From the NCBI RefSeq assembly GCF_001426745.1, contig NZ_LMFI01000011.1, positions 226,913-290,912 of the forward strand: a stretch of 64,000 bases of DNA. Reading direction: 5' to 3'. How positions within the stretch are numbered: the first letter of the stretch is position 1; each line of letters opens with the position of its first letter. Made by a program: the position numbers and the translations under genes. Positions 8,291 through 15,967 of this stretch are shown here, piece after piece. The notes beneath the pieces were generated by a model. The model did not search any database and had not been told where the DNA came from. It saw only the letters and a list, made by a program, of their open reading frames with translations. Source of the DNA: Nocardioides sp. Root140 (GTDB taxonomy: Bacteria > Actinomycetota > Actinomycetes > Propionibacteriales > Nocardioidaceae).

Positions 8291-9517
8291 ATGTCGATCA
8301 CCACACCGGCCACCGCCACCTGGGCCGACCCGCTGCCCAGCAGCCCCGCGGAGTGGGTGGCTCGTGCCGAAGCCGTGGCCACTCAACTGGCCATCGACGC
8401 CGTGGAGCGTGACCGCGCGAACGCCACGCCGCACGCCGAGGTCCAACTGCTGAAGGACTCGGGTCTGGTCACCCTCCTCGGACCGGTCGAGCACGGCGGA
8501 GGCGGGCAGGACTGGACCACGGCGAATCGGGTGATTCGGGCGATCTCCGCCGGGGACGGCTCCATCGGCCAGCTGATCGGGTACCACTACCTGTGGTTCT
8601 GGGCGGTCCGTCTGGTCGGCACCCCCGAGCAGGTCGCGGCCGTCGAGCAGCAGGCCGTCGAGAACCGGTGGTTCTTCGGTGGTGCGGTCAACCCGCGCGA
8701 CAGTGACCTGGTCATCACGGAAGTCGACGGCGAGCTCGTCTACAACGGCAAGAAGTCCTTCTCGACCGGTGGGCAGGTCTCTGACGTCACCGTGCTCGAA
8801 GGCGTGCTGGACGGCACCGACAACCACGTCTTCGCGATCGTGCCCACCGACCAGGACGGCATCCGCTTCCTGGGCGACTGGGACAACCTCGGCCAACGCC
8901 TCACCGAGAGCGGCGGTGTCGAGATCGTCGACGTCCACGTGCCGTGGGAGGCCGCTGCGGGCTACGTCGACCGGGTGTTCCGGCCGAGGGTCTACAACAC
9001 CTTGAACGTGCCGCTGATCCAGCTGATCTTCGCCAACATCTATGTCGGCATCGCCCAGGGCGCGTTGTCGACCGCGACGACCTACACCCGGGACAAGACT
9101 CGCGCCTGGCCCTACGCGACGGACGTGAAGGCCAGTGCTCACGAGGAGTTCTACATCCTCGAGACGTACGGCGACCTGCAGTCCAAGCTGTGGGCCGCGG
9201 AGGCGATCACCGAGCGTGCCGCCGTGCTGATCGAGCGGATCAACGCCCACGCCGACACGGTGACTGAGCAGGAGCGCGGTGAGGCGGCCGTCGTGATCGC
9301 CGCCGCGAAGCAGGTGGCGATCGACACCGGCCTCGAGGTCACGAACCGCATCTTCGAGGTCACCGGGGCCCGGGCGACCGCGAACTCGGTCGGCCTCGAC
9401 GTGTTCTGGCGCAACATCCGCACCCACAGCCTCCACGACCCGGTCGCCCACAAGCGCGCCGAGGTCGGACGTCACGCGTTGCTCGGCGAGATCCCCGAGC
9501 CCACTTGGTACACGTGA
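8291..9517 (+). CDS. DszC-like flavin-dependent sulfur monooxygenase (acyl-CoA dehydrogenase fold)
   Basis: 408 residues, close to DszC (about 417). DszC oxidises dibenzothiophene to its sulfone using reduced FMN and O2; here the substrate is unknown. DszC-like stretches are AVERDRA, the LLGPVEHGGGGQDW region, GDGSIGQLIGYHY, LIQLIFANIYVGIAQGAL, YTRDKTRAW and the C-terminal FWRNIRTHSLHDPVAHKRAE. GAGAGG lies 7 nt before the ATG. It is the first gene of the cluster and divergent from LysR. No DszA or DszB homologue is present, so complete dibenzothiophene desulfurization is not implied. SfnB-type sulfur-acquisition oxidoreductase is the alternative name. Confidence 0.85.
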   Translation: MSITTPATATWADPLPSSPAEWVARAEAVATQLAIDAVERDRANATPHAEVQLLKDSGLVTLLGPVEHGGGGQDWTTANRVIRAISAGDGSIGQLIGYHYLWFWAVRLVGTPEQVAAVEQQAVENRWFFGGAVNPRDSDLVITEVDGELVYNGKKSFSTGGQVSDVTVLEGVLDGTDNHVFAIVPTDQDGIRFLGDWDNLGQRLTESGGVEIVDVHVPWEAAAGYVDRVFRPRVYNTLNVPLIQLIFANIYVGIAQGALSTATTYTRDKTRAWPYATDVKASAHEEFYILETYGDLQSKLWAAEAITERAAVLIERINAHADTVTEQERGEAAVVIAAAKQVAIDTGLEVTNRIFEVTGARATANSVGLDVFWRNIRTHSLHDPVAHKRAEVGRHALLGEIPEPTWYT

Positions 9518-9539
9518 TCGGACCGTCCTCCTGAGCTGC

Positions 9540-9581
9540 GGCCGGACGATCGGCGGGTGCGCTCCCGGCGGTCGTCCGGCC
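9540..9581 (+). terminator. Stem-loop between DszC-like and SfnB-like genes
   Basis: GGCCGGACGA (9540-9549) and TCGTCCGGCC (9572-9581) are perfect 10-bp arms with a 22-nt GC-rich loop, 23 nt after the stop at 9517. It could reduce read-through or protect the upstream mRNA 3' end within the operon. No U tract follows. Confidence 0.5.
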
Positions 9582-9637
9582 GTTCTCCGTCTCCCGTCCC
9601 ACCACTACTTCCCTTCACTACCTCCGAGGTGAACCGC

Positions 9638-10903
9638 ATGACCCTGAATGAAACGGCCCTGAACGAAACGACTCCGCATGAAGGCGCGCTGAACGCGCCG
9701 GCGCTGAACACGAAGCTCGCCGAGGTGCGGACGTCGTACCAGCCGCTGTTCGAGAAGATCTCCGCCGGGGTGATCGAGCGCGAGCGCGACGGCACCTTGC
9801 CGAGCGAACAGGTCGACTGGCTGAAGGAGGCCGGGTACGGCGCACTGCGCGTGCCGGTCGAGCATGGCGGGGCCGGGTTGGGCTGGCCCGAGCTCACCCA
9901 GCTGTGGATCGACCTGGCCGCGGTCGACAACAACCTGCCGCAGGCCCTGCGAGGTCACTTCGCGTTGGCCGAGGACCGGCTCCACCAGCACGTGATCGGT
10001 GTCGACCAGACGACCTGGTTCGCCCGCTTCGTGGCCGGTGAGATCGGTGGGAATGCCTGGTCGGAGGTCGGGTCGACGGCGATCGACACCCAGCAGACCG
10101 TGCTCAGCGCCGACGGCGAGGGCTTCCGGCTGAACGGCACGAAGTACTACACGACCGGCACGATCTTCGCCGAGTGGGCCGATGTCTATGCCCTGCGCGA
10201 GGACGGCACCTTCGTGATCGCGCTGGTGCGCACCGACGAGCCGGGTTTCAGCGTCACTGACGACTGGGACGGCTTCGGGCAGCGGGGGACCGGCAGTGGC
10301 ACGGCCACCTTCGACAACGTGTGGGTCGAGGCGGCAAACGTGCTGGTCTTCTCCGAGCGCTTCCCCTACCAGACCGCGGTCTATCAGCTGAACCTCCTTG
10401 CCACGCTGAGCGGCATCGGTCGGGCGGCGCTCCGCGACGCGGTCGCCGAGGTACGCCGACGCGAGCGCAACTACTCCCACGCGAACGCGGCCCGCGTGCG
10501 TGACGACGCCCAGGTGCTGGCCCGCATCGGTGAGATCTCTGCGGCGGTCTACGCCGCCGAGGCGACCACCCTGCGAGTGGCCGATGCGGTGCAGGCGGCC
10601 TTCGAGGCGGCGGGGGCCGAGCATGACCGGGTGCTGGCGATCAACGAGGCGGCCGAGATCGAGTCCGCTGCGGCCCAGGTCGTGGTGACCGACCTGATCC
10701 TCAAGGCCACCAGTGACCTCTTCGACACGCTGGGCGCCTCGGCCACCTCTCGGGCCAAGGCGCTCGATCGGCACTGGCGCAACGCTCGGACCGTGTCGTC
10801 GCACAACCCGCGCATCCTCAAGGCGCGTGTGGTCGGGGCCTACGAGGTCAACGGCACGCCGCCGCCGTACGCCTGGGCGATCGGGACGACCAAGCGCGAC
10901 TGA
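9638..10903 (+). CDS. SfnB/DszC-family acyl-CoA-dehydrogenase-like monooxygenase
   Basis: 421-residue flavoprotein of the acyl-CoA dehydrogenase fold used in sulfur scavenging. The ATG at 9638 has GAGGTGA 8 nt upstream. Family marks are GALRVPVEHGGAGLGWPEL, GNAWSEVGS, the sheet motif RLNGTKYYTTGTIFAEW, VTDDWDGFGQRGTGSGTA (shared almost word for word with the paralogue at 12139) and LDRHWRNARTVSSHNP. The N-terminus (about residues 1-20) is a repetitive NETALNETT-type stretch. The electron donor is probably reduced flavin from one of the two reductases downstream. The exact substrate is unknown. Confidence 0.85.
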   Translation: MTLNETALNETTPHEGALNAPALNTKLAEVRTSYQPLFEKISAGVIERERDGTLPSEQVDWLKEAGYGALRVPVEHGGAGLGWPELTQLWIDLAAVDNNLPQALRGHFALAEDRLHQHVIGVDQTTWFARFVAGEIGGNAWSEVGSTAIDTQQTVLSADGEGFRLNGTKYYTTGTIFAEWADVYALREDGTFVIALVRTDEPGFSVTDDWDGFGQRGTGSGTATFDNVWVEAANVLVFSERFPYQTAVYQLNLLATLSGIGRAALRDAVAEVRRRERNYSHANAARVRDDAQVLARIGEISAAVYAAEATTLRVADAVQAAFEAAGAEHDRVLAINEAAEIESAAAQVVVTDLILKATSDLFDTLGASATSRAKALDRHWRNARTVSSHNPRILKARVVGAYEVNGTPPPYAWAIGTTKRD

Positions 10904-11001
10904 CCCACCCGTGCAAGGCGTGACCGATCACCACATAGCGAGACGCGTCCGCGTGGTGGGCGGCCCCGCCTTGATCTCGCCTCGTAAATCAAGCAATCTA
11001 A

Positions 11002-11010
11002 TAGACATAA
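11002..11010 (+). promoter_or_regulatory. TAGACATAA motif upstream of sfnG
   Basis: The 9-bp sequence TAGACATAA matches the site at 8250-8258 before the DszC-like gene. It sits in a short AT-rich stretch 19 nt before the sfnG start. This suggests a second promoter inside the cluster under the same control. Confidence 0.45.
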
Positions 11011-11029
11011 ACATCATTAAGGAGTTTCG

Positions 11030-12142
11030 ATGAGCGCGATCGCACCAAGCACCGACCCCCTCAAGTTCGCCTACTGGGTGCCCAACGTCAGTGGCGGCCT
11101 GGTCGTCAGCAAGATCGAGCAGCGCACCGACTGGGGTTTCGAGTACAACAAGAAGCTGGCCCAGCTGGCCGAGAACAACGGCTTCGACTACGCGCTCTCG
11201 CAGGTCCGCTACATGGCGTCGTACGGCGCGGCGTACCAGCACGAGTCGACCAGCTTCAGCCTGGCGCTGCTGTTGGCGACCGAGCGACTGAAGGTGATCG
11301 CGGCCGTCCATCCCGGCATGTGGCAGCCCGGCGTGCTGGCCAAGTACATCGCCACCGCCGACCACCTCTCCGGCGGCCGGGCCGCGATCAACGTGGTCAG
11401 CGGCTGGTTCAAGGACGAGTTCACCAAGATGGGCGAGCCGTGGCTCGAGCACGGTGAGCGCTACCGCCGCTCAGAGGAGTTCATCCGCTACGTGCGCGAG
11501 ATCTGGACCTCCGAGCACGCCGAGTTCAACGGCGACTTCTACCGCCTGCACGACTTCGACCTGAAGCCGAAGCCGCTCGCCAGTGAGGGCCGCCCGCACC
11601 CCGAGATCTTCCAGGGCGGCAACTCCGCCGACGCCCGCAAGATGGCCGGCCGGGTCTCGGACTGGTACTTCTCCAACGGCAACAACCCCGACGGCATCTC
11701 GGAGCAGATCGCCGACGTCTCGGGTGAGGCCCGGGAGCACGGCCGCTCGGTGCGGTTCGGCCTCAACGGCTTCATGATCGCCCGCGACTCCGAGAAGGAG
11801 GCCCGCGAGACCCTGCGCGAGATCGTCGCCAAGGCCGACACCGAGGCCGTCGAGGGCTTCGGCTCCGCGGTCAAGCAGGCCGGGCAGTCGACGTCGGACA
11901 AGAAGGGCATGTGGCAGGACTCCTCCTTCGAGGACCTCGTGCAGTACAACGACGGCTTCCGCACCAACCTGATCGGCACCCCCGAGCAGATCGCCGAGCG
12001 GATGATCGAGTTCAAGCGCCGTGGGGTCAACCTGTTCCTCCTCGGCTACCTGCACTTCCATGAAGAGGTGGAGTACTTCGGCCAGCACGTGCTCCCGATC
12101 GTGCGCGAGATGGAGCAGGCCGAGGCGGAGCGTGCCGCATGA
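11030..12142 (+). CDS. sfnG: Dimethylsulfone monooxygenase SfnG (FMNH2-dependent)
   Basis: 370-residue two-component flavin monooxygenase of the bacterial-luciferase family. SfnG turns dimethylsulfone into methanesulfinate using FMNH2 from a partner reductase. It agrees closely with recalled Pseudomonas SfnG: FAYWVPNVSGGLVVSKIEQR, NIVSGWF-type INVVSGWFKDEF, LEHGERYRRSEEFIRY, FQGGNSADARKMAGRVSDWY, FEDLVQYNDGF, TNLIGTPEQIAERM and LHFHEEVEYFGQHVLP. AAGGAG lies 6-7 nt before the ATG. It overlaps the next gene by 4 bp (ATGA), so the five genes 11030-15608 form a tight operon with ssuD and both reductases. Confidence 0.95.
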   Translation: MSAIAPSTDPLKFAYWVPNVSGGLVVSKIEQRTDWGFEYNKKLAQLAENNGFDYALSQVRYMASYGAAYQHESTSFSLALLLATERLKVIAAVHPGMWQPGVLAKYIATADHLSGGRAAINVVSGWFKDEFTKMGEPWLEHGERYRRSEEFIRYVREIWTSEHAEFNGDFYRLHDFDLKPKPLASEGRPHPEIFQGGNSADARKMAGRVSDWYFSNGNNPDGISEQIADVSGEAREHGRSVRFGLNGFMIARDSEKEARETLREIVAKADTEAVEGFGSAVKQAGQSTSDKKGMWQDSSFEDLVQYNDGFRTNLIGTPEQIAERMIEFKRRGVNLFLLGYLHFHEEVEYFGQHVLPIVREMEQAEAERAA

Positions 12143-13404
12143 CCACCTCGTCCGTCGCGCAGTCGCAAGGGCCCTGGTCGCTGGTTGAGGAAGGCGCGCC
12201 AGCGCCTGTCTCGAAACCAAGGGCGAAACCACCCGTCCTCACCGCCGACCGGGCCATCCCCGTGGCACGAGAGATCGGCATCGACCTCGCCGAGGGTGCG
12301 GCGCAGCGCGATGCCGAGCGCATCCTGCCGACCGCCGAGCTCGATCGGCTCTCGGCCAGCGGACTCCTGGCGATCACCGTTCCGGCGGAGTACGGCGGCG
12401 CGGACCTCTCCACCGAGACCGTCGTCGAGGTCTTCCGGGCGCTCGCCCAGGGCGACCCGTCGGTGGCCCAGATACCGCACAGCCACTTCGTCTACGTCAA
12501 CGCACTGCGCCACCACGCGACGGCTTCGCAGAAGGAGTTCTTCTTCGGCGAGGTGTTGCGCGGCAAGCGCTTCGGCAACGCCCAGTCCGAGATCGGCACC
12601 AAGCACGTGCGCGACATCCGCACCACCCTCACGACGTACGACGGCGGCTACCGCCTCGACGGGAAGAAGGGCTACTGCACGGGCGCGCTGTTCGCCGACT
12701 GGATCCCGGTGCTGACCCATCTCGGCGTCGACGGCCCGCTCCATGTCGCGTGGGTGGAACGCCACGCACCCGGAGTCACCGTGACCGACGACTGGGACGG
12801 ACTCGGCCAACGGACCACGGCCAGCGGCACTGTCGAGCTCGAGGGGGTCGACGTACGCCACGAGCGCATCACGCCGTTCCACCTCACCTTCGAGGCGCCC
12901 CAGACGTACGGCGCGTTCGCGCAGGTGCTCCATGCCGCCATCGACGCCGGCATCGCGCGGGCCGCACTGGTCGAGGCCGCCTCGTTCGTGCGCACCAAGA
13001 GCCGGCCCTACCCGGACGCCGGGGTCGAGCGCGCAGCCGACGACCCGTTGGTCGTGCACGCCTTCGGCGAGCTCGAGCTGCAGGTGCGCGGCGCGGAGGC
13101 GTTGGTCGCCGAGGCCGGTCGTGCGATCGACCGGGCGAACGCCGTACTCACCGCGGAGTCGGCGGGTGCGGCGAGTCTCGCCGTCGCTGCGGCCCGGGCC
13201 TCGACCACCGCGGCCTCCGTCGACGTGGCGAGCCGGCTCTTCGAGGTCTCCGGCACCCGCTCCGCGCTGGCCGGCCTCAACCTCGACCGGCACTGGCGCA
13301 ACGCCCGCACGCACACGCTGCACGACCCCGCGGCGTGGAAGGTGCAGCACCTCGGCCACTTCGCGGTCGACGGCACCCTCCCGCCCAACCACGGACAGAT
13401 CTAA
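12139..13404 (+). CDS. SfnB-family sulfur acquisition oxidoreductase
   Basis: 421-residue acyl-CoA-dehydrogenase-fold flavoprotein, the third in the cluster. SfnB proteins accompany SfnG in dimethylsulfide/dimethylsulfone utilisation. Motifs are LLAITVPAEYGGADLS, GDPSVAQIPHSHF, GNAQSEIGTKHVRDI, LDGKKGYCTG, VTDDWDGLGQRTTASGT and LDRHWRNARTHTLHDPAAWK. The start overlaps the sfnG stop (ATGA). The first 30 codons are odd: they span a 38-bp palindromic repeat (12182-12219), giving a Pro/Ala-rich N-terminal extension that the paralogues lack in this form; conserved sequence begins near residue 35 (LTADRAIPVAREIG). Confidence 0.87.
   Translation: MTTSSVAQSQGPWSLVEEGAPAPVSKPRAKPPVLTADRAIPVAREIGIDLAEGAAQRDAERILPTAELDRLSASGLLAITVPAEYGGADLSTETVVEVFRALAQGDPSVAQIPHSHFVYVNALRHHATASQKEFFFGEVLRGKRFGNAQSEIGTKHVRDIRTTLTTYDGGYRLDGKKGYCTGALFADWIPVLTHLGVDGPLHVAWVERHAPGVTVTDDWDGLGQRTTASGTVELEGVDVRHERITPFHLTFEAPQTYGAFAQVLHAAIDAGIARAALVEAASFVRTKSRPYPDAGVERAADDPLVVHAFGELELQVRGAEALVAEAGRAIDRANAVLTAESAGAASLAVAAARASTTAASVDVASRLFEVSGTRSALAGLNLDRHWRNARTHTLHDPAAWKVQHLGHFAVDGTLPPNHGQI
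12182..12219. repeat. Palindromic repeat inside the sfnB-like coding region
   Basis: A 38-bp imperfect palindrome: TGGTTGAGG at the left, TCGAAACCA at the right, with GGCGC/GCGCC inside. Its layout (GGTT or GGTC with a GA-rich step, a stem, then TCGAAACC or TCGAGACC) matches the intergenic element at 43015. It is translated here as part of the N-terminal extension of the 12139 gene. Confidence 0.55.
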
Positions 13405-13420
13405 CCGACATAGGAGCGAC

Positions 13421-14584
13421 ATGACCGACCTCAAGTTCCACTGGTTCCTGCCGACCAACGGCGGCGACAGCCGCTACGTGCTCAGTGGTGGCCACGGCGT
13501 CTCGGCCGACGCGGGTCCGCAAGGGCGGCCGGCCTCGGTGCCGTACCTGGGCCAGATCGCGCGCAGTGCCGAGCAGCTCGGCTTCGAGGCGGCGCTGACC
13601 CCGACCGGCGCGTGGTGCGAGGACGCGTGGATCTCCACCGCGATGCTCGCGTCGCTGTCGGAGCGCCTGAAGTTCCTCGTCGCCTTCCGCCCGGGGCTGC
13701 TCTCGCCGACGCTGGCCGCGCAGATGGCCACCACCTTCACCAACATGTCCGGCGGACGCCTGCTGCTCAACGTGGTGACCGGGGGTGAGAGTGCGGAGCA
13801 GCGCGGGTTCGGTGACTTCCTCGACAAGGAGGCGCGCTACGCCAGGTGCGGTGAGTTCCTCGAGGTCGTCACCCGGCTCTGGACCGGTGAGACCGTCGAC
13901 TTCGAGGGCGAGCACCTCAAGGTCGAGGGCGCCCAGCTGGCCGCGCTGCCGCACGAGACTCCGGAGATCTACTTCGGCGGATCCTCGCCGGCGGCGGGTG
14001 ACGTGGCCGCGAAGTACGCCGACGTCTACCTGACCTGGGGCGAGCCGCCGGCCGCCGTGGCGGAGAAGATCGCCTGGATCCGTGGCCTGGCGCAGGCGCA
14101 GGGTCGCGAGATCCGCTTCGGCATCCGCATGCACGTGATCGCCCGCGACACCTCCGAGCTGGCCTGGGCCGAGGCGCAGCGCCTGCTCGACTCGATCGAC
14201 GACGAGACCATCGAGCGCGTGCAGTCCGGGCTCAAGCAGAGCGAGTCCGAGGGGCAGCGCCGCATGCTCGAGCTCAACCAGGGCAACCGCGACGACCTCG
14301 AGATCCACCCCAACGTCTGGGCCGGCGTCGGCCTGGTTCGTGGTGGCGCCGGCACCGCCCTCGTCGGCAGTCACGCGGAGGTCGCCGACCGCATCGAGGA
14401 GTACGCCGACCTCGGCATCAGCGAGTTCGTGCTCTCCGGCTACCCGCACCTCGAGGAGGCCTACTCGTTCGGCGAGGGTGTGCTGCCGGTGCTGGCCGAA
14501 CGCGGCCGCTGGACCAACCCGGCCCCCGCAGCGGTCTCGTCCGTGGCGAGTGTTCCGTTCGGTGCCCGCAGGGCCGCCTCATGA
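13421..14584 (+). CDS. ssuD: FMNH2-dependent alkanesulfonate monooxygenase
   Basis: 387-residue luciferase-like enzyme that cleaves the C-S bond of alkanesulfonates to aldehyde and sulfite. It agrees along its length with recalled E. coli SsuD: FHWFLPTNGG, TPTGAWCEDAWI, LKFLVAFRPG, LNVVTGGES, IYFGGSSPAAGD, DVYLTWGEPP, IRFGIRMHVIARDT, NVWAGVGLVRGGAGTALVGS and FVLSGYPHLEEAY. AGGAG lies 5 nt before the ATG. It overlaps the FMN reductase gene by 4 bp, consistent with a monooxygenase/reductase pair. No ssuABC transporter is in the window, so uptake must come from elsewhere. Confidence 0.95.
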   Translation: MTDLKFHWFLPTNGGDSRYVLSGGHGVSADAGPQGRPASVPYLGQIARSAEQLGFEAALTPTGAWCEDAWISTAMLASLSERLKFLVAFRPGLLSPTLAAQMATTFTNMSGGRLLLNVVTGGESAEQRGFGDFLDKEARYARCGEFLEVVTRLWTGETVDFEGEHLKVEGAQLAALPHETPEIYFGGSSPAAGDVAAKYADVYLTWGEPPAAVAEKIAWIRGLAQAQGREIRFGIRMHVIARDTSELAWAEAQRLLDSIDDETIERVQSGLKQSESEGQRRMLELNQGNRDDLEIHPNVWAGVGLVRGGAGTALVGSHAEVADRIEEYADLGISEFVLSGYPHLEEAYSFGEGVLPVLAERGRWTNPAPAAVSSVASVPFGARRAAS

Positions 14585-15090
14585 CCCGCGTCGCCGTGGT
14601 CGTGGGCAATCCCAAGCCGCGTTCGCGCACGTACGACGCGGCGGTGCGCCTGGCCGGCGAGCTGGGCGCCGTCGACCTGCTGGTCGTCGACCTCGCCACG
14701 CTCGGGCCGGTGCTCCTCGACTGGTCGGACTCCACCGTCTCCGGCCTGGTCGACGAGGTGTCGTCCGCGGACGTGGTGGTCGTCGCCAGCCCGACGTACA
14801 AGGCGACCTACACCGGCCTGCTCAAGGTGTTCCTCGACCGCTTCGCGCCCGACGCGCTGCGGGGGACCGTCGCCGTACCCCTGATGCTCGGGGCCGGTCC
14901 CGGCCACGCGCTGGCGCCCGAGCTGACGCTGCGACCGGTGCTCGTCGAGATCGGCGCCTCGGTCCCCACCTCGGCGCTCTACCTGCTCGACGGTGCGTAC
15001 GACGACCCCGACGCGTTCACCGACTGGCTCGCCGTGAACCGTCCGCTGGTCGCAGCCCTGCTCGCCTCCACGGAAGGAGCCTCCGCATGA
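14581..15090 (+). CDS. NAD(P)H-dependent FMN reductase (SsuE/MsuE type)
   Basis: 169-residue flavodoxin-like reductase that supplies FMNH2. Features are the N-terminal VAVVVGNPKPRSRTYDAA (phosphate loop of the FMN-binding fold), VVASPTYKATYTGLLKVFLD and PLMLGAGPGHALAPE, all typical of SsuE/MsuE. The start overlaps ssuD and its stop overlaps the next reductase (ATGA at both ends). Likely partner of SsuD, SfnG and the three acyl-CoA-dehydrogenase-type monooxygenases. Confidence 0.9.
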   Translation: MTRVAVVVGNPKPRSRTYDAAVRLAGELGAVDLLVVDLATLGPVLLDWSDSTVSGLVDEVSSADVVVVASPTYKATYTGLLKVFLDRFAPDALRGTVAVPLMLGAGPGHALAPELTLRPVLVEIGASVPTSALYLLDGAYDDPDAFTDWLAVNRPLVAALLASTEGASA

Positions 15091-15608
15091 CCACGCTCAC
15101 CACCAACCAGGACCTCGACCCCGCCGCGCTGCGCGAGGCGTTCGGCGTCTTCCCGAGCGGAGTCGTCGCCGTCGCCGCCGAGGTCGACGGACAGCTCACC
15201 GGCCTGGCCGCGAGCTCGTTCACCTCGGTCAGCCTCGACCCGCCGCTGGTGTCGTTCTCGATCGCGAACACGTCGAAGACCTGGCCCGACCTGCGACGTG
15301 CGCGACACCTGGGCGTGAGCATCCTCGCCGAGCACCACGGCTCCGTGTGCCGCCAGCTCGCCGGGCCCGTCGAGAGCCGCTTCGACGGCCTGTCGGTCTC
15401 GGTGACCGCCGACGAGGCGGCCACCCTCGACGACGGGCTGGCCCGCTTCGACTGCACGATCCACCGGGAGGTCGAGGCCGGCGACCACACCATCGTGCTG
15501 CTGCGCCTGCACGCCGTCGACGGCGCCGGCTTCGGTGACCCGCTGGTCTTCCACCGCAGCGGTTTCCGCCGGATGGAGATCGAGGCCCGCCTCCGCGCCG
15601 CCGTGTGA
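15087..15608 (+). CDS. Flavin reductase of the HpaC/DszD split-barrel family
   Basis: 173-residue FMN-binding split-barrel protein. Family pattern: AFGVFPSGVVAVAAEVDGQ, GLAASSFTSVSLDPPLVSF and SIANTSKTWPDLRRA, then FDGLSVSV and the metal/flavin-side LVFHRSGF. It differs in fold from the SsuE-type enzyme just upstream, so the operon encodes two unrelated flavin reductases. It may feed a particular monooxygenase; which one cannot be told from sequence. Last gene of the operon. Confidence 0.9.
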   Translation: MTTLTTNQDLDPAALREAFGVFPSGVVAVAAEVDGQLTGLAASSFTSVSLDPPLVSFSIANTSKTWPDLRRARHLGVSILAEHHGSVCRQLAGPVESRFDGLSVSVTADEAATLDDGLARFDCTIHREVEAGDHTIVLLRLHAVDGAGFGDPLVFHRSGFRRMEIEARLRAAV

Positions 15609-15630
15609 CCCCTCCCGCGGCCAACGTGGT

Positions 15631-15670
15631 GGACTTGCCACCCGGTGACCGCCCTGCGGTGCACAAGTCC
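15631..15670 (+). terminator. Stem-loop after the sulfur operon
   Basis: GGACTTG (15631-15637) pairs with CAAGTCC (15664-15670), with CACC/GGTG complementarity inside the loop, 22 nt after the stop of the last sulfur gene. It is a candidate terminator. The region 15671-15967 holds the inverted-repeat element at 15709 and otherwise only the hemG promoter. Confidence 0.45.
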
Positions 15671-15708
15671 CGTGATGCCGCCTGACAACGTCCAGTGAGA
15701 CGGCGTCT

Positions 15709-15808
15709 GCTCATTTCGACATACAGTTCACGCCACGGGTGCGCTTCTTGAGCGTGACGTGAGCGTGACGTGAGCGTCGCGGCGAGCGAACTGCATGTTG
15801 AAATGAGC
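15709..15808. repeat. 100-bp inverted-repeat element, CATGCAGTTC hairpin family (copy 1)
   Basis: Two 21-bp arms (15709-15729 and 15788-15808) match at 19 of 21 positions and enclose 58 bp. The inner end of the stem reads GAACTGCATGT; the outer end reads AAATGAGC. The loop contains a tandem GAGCGTGACGT (15750-15771, plus a third partial copy). A second copy with the same inner stem but a different, still self-complementary outer stem is at 43151. Confidence 0.65.
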
Positions 15809-15934
15809 GCCTTGGCCGGGTGGCCGGCATGTCGTACGGTCCGCCGGCTCCGTCGCGCTGATCCGTGAGGGCGTGTCGGAGGGTGCTGGCCTTGTGAAAC
15901 CGCAACACCCACCAGGTGCAGGCGATCCACCACG

Positions 15935-15961
15935 TTGACGCGATCACGGATCTGGCAGGCT
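15935..15961 (+). promoter_or_regulatory. Candidate leaderless promoter of hemG
   Basis: TTGACG (15935-15940) and CAGGCT (15956-15961) lie in -35/-10 positions (spacing 15), with only 6 nt between CAGGCT and the GTG at 15968. There is no Shine-Dalgarno. cysQ has the same layout at 56265. Inference only. Confidence 0.3.
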
Positions 15962-15967
15962 GGCCGG

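Noticed and set aside
8291..13404. The three acyl-CoA-dehydrogenase-like genes as fatty-acid beta-oxidation enzymes
   Set aside because: They lack neighbouring beta-oxidation genes, match DszC/SfnB motifs and sit with sfnG, ssuD and flavin reductases.
12932..13420. Long frame extending ssuD upstream through the sfnB-like gene
   Set aside because: It is Arg/Pro/Ser-rich shadow coding; AGGAG and homology place the ssuD start at 13421.
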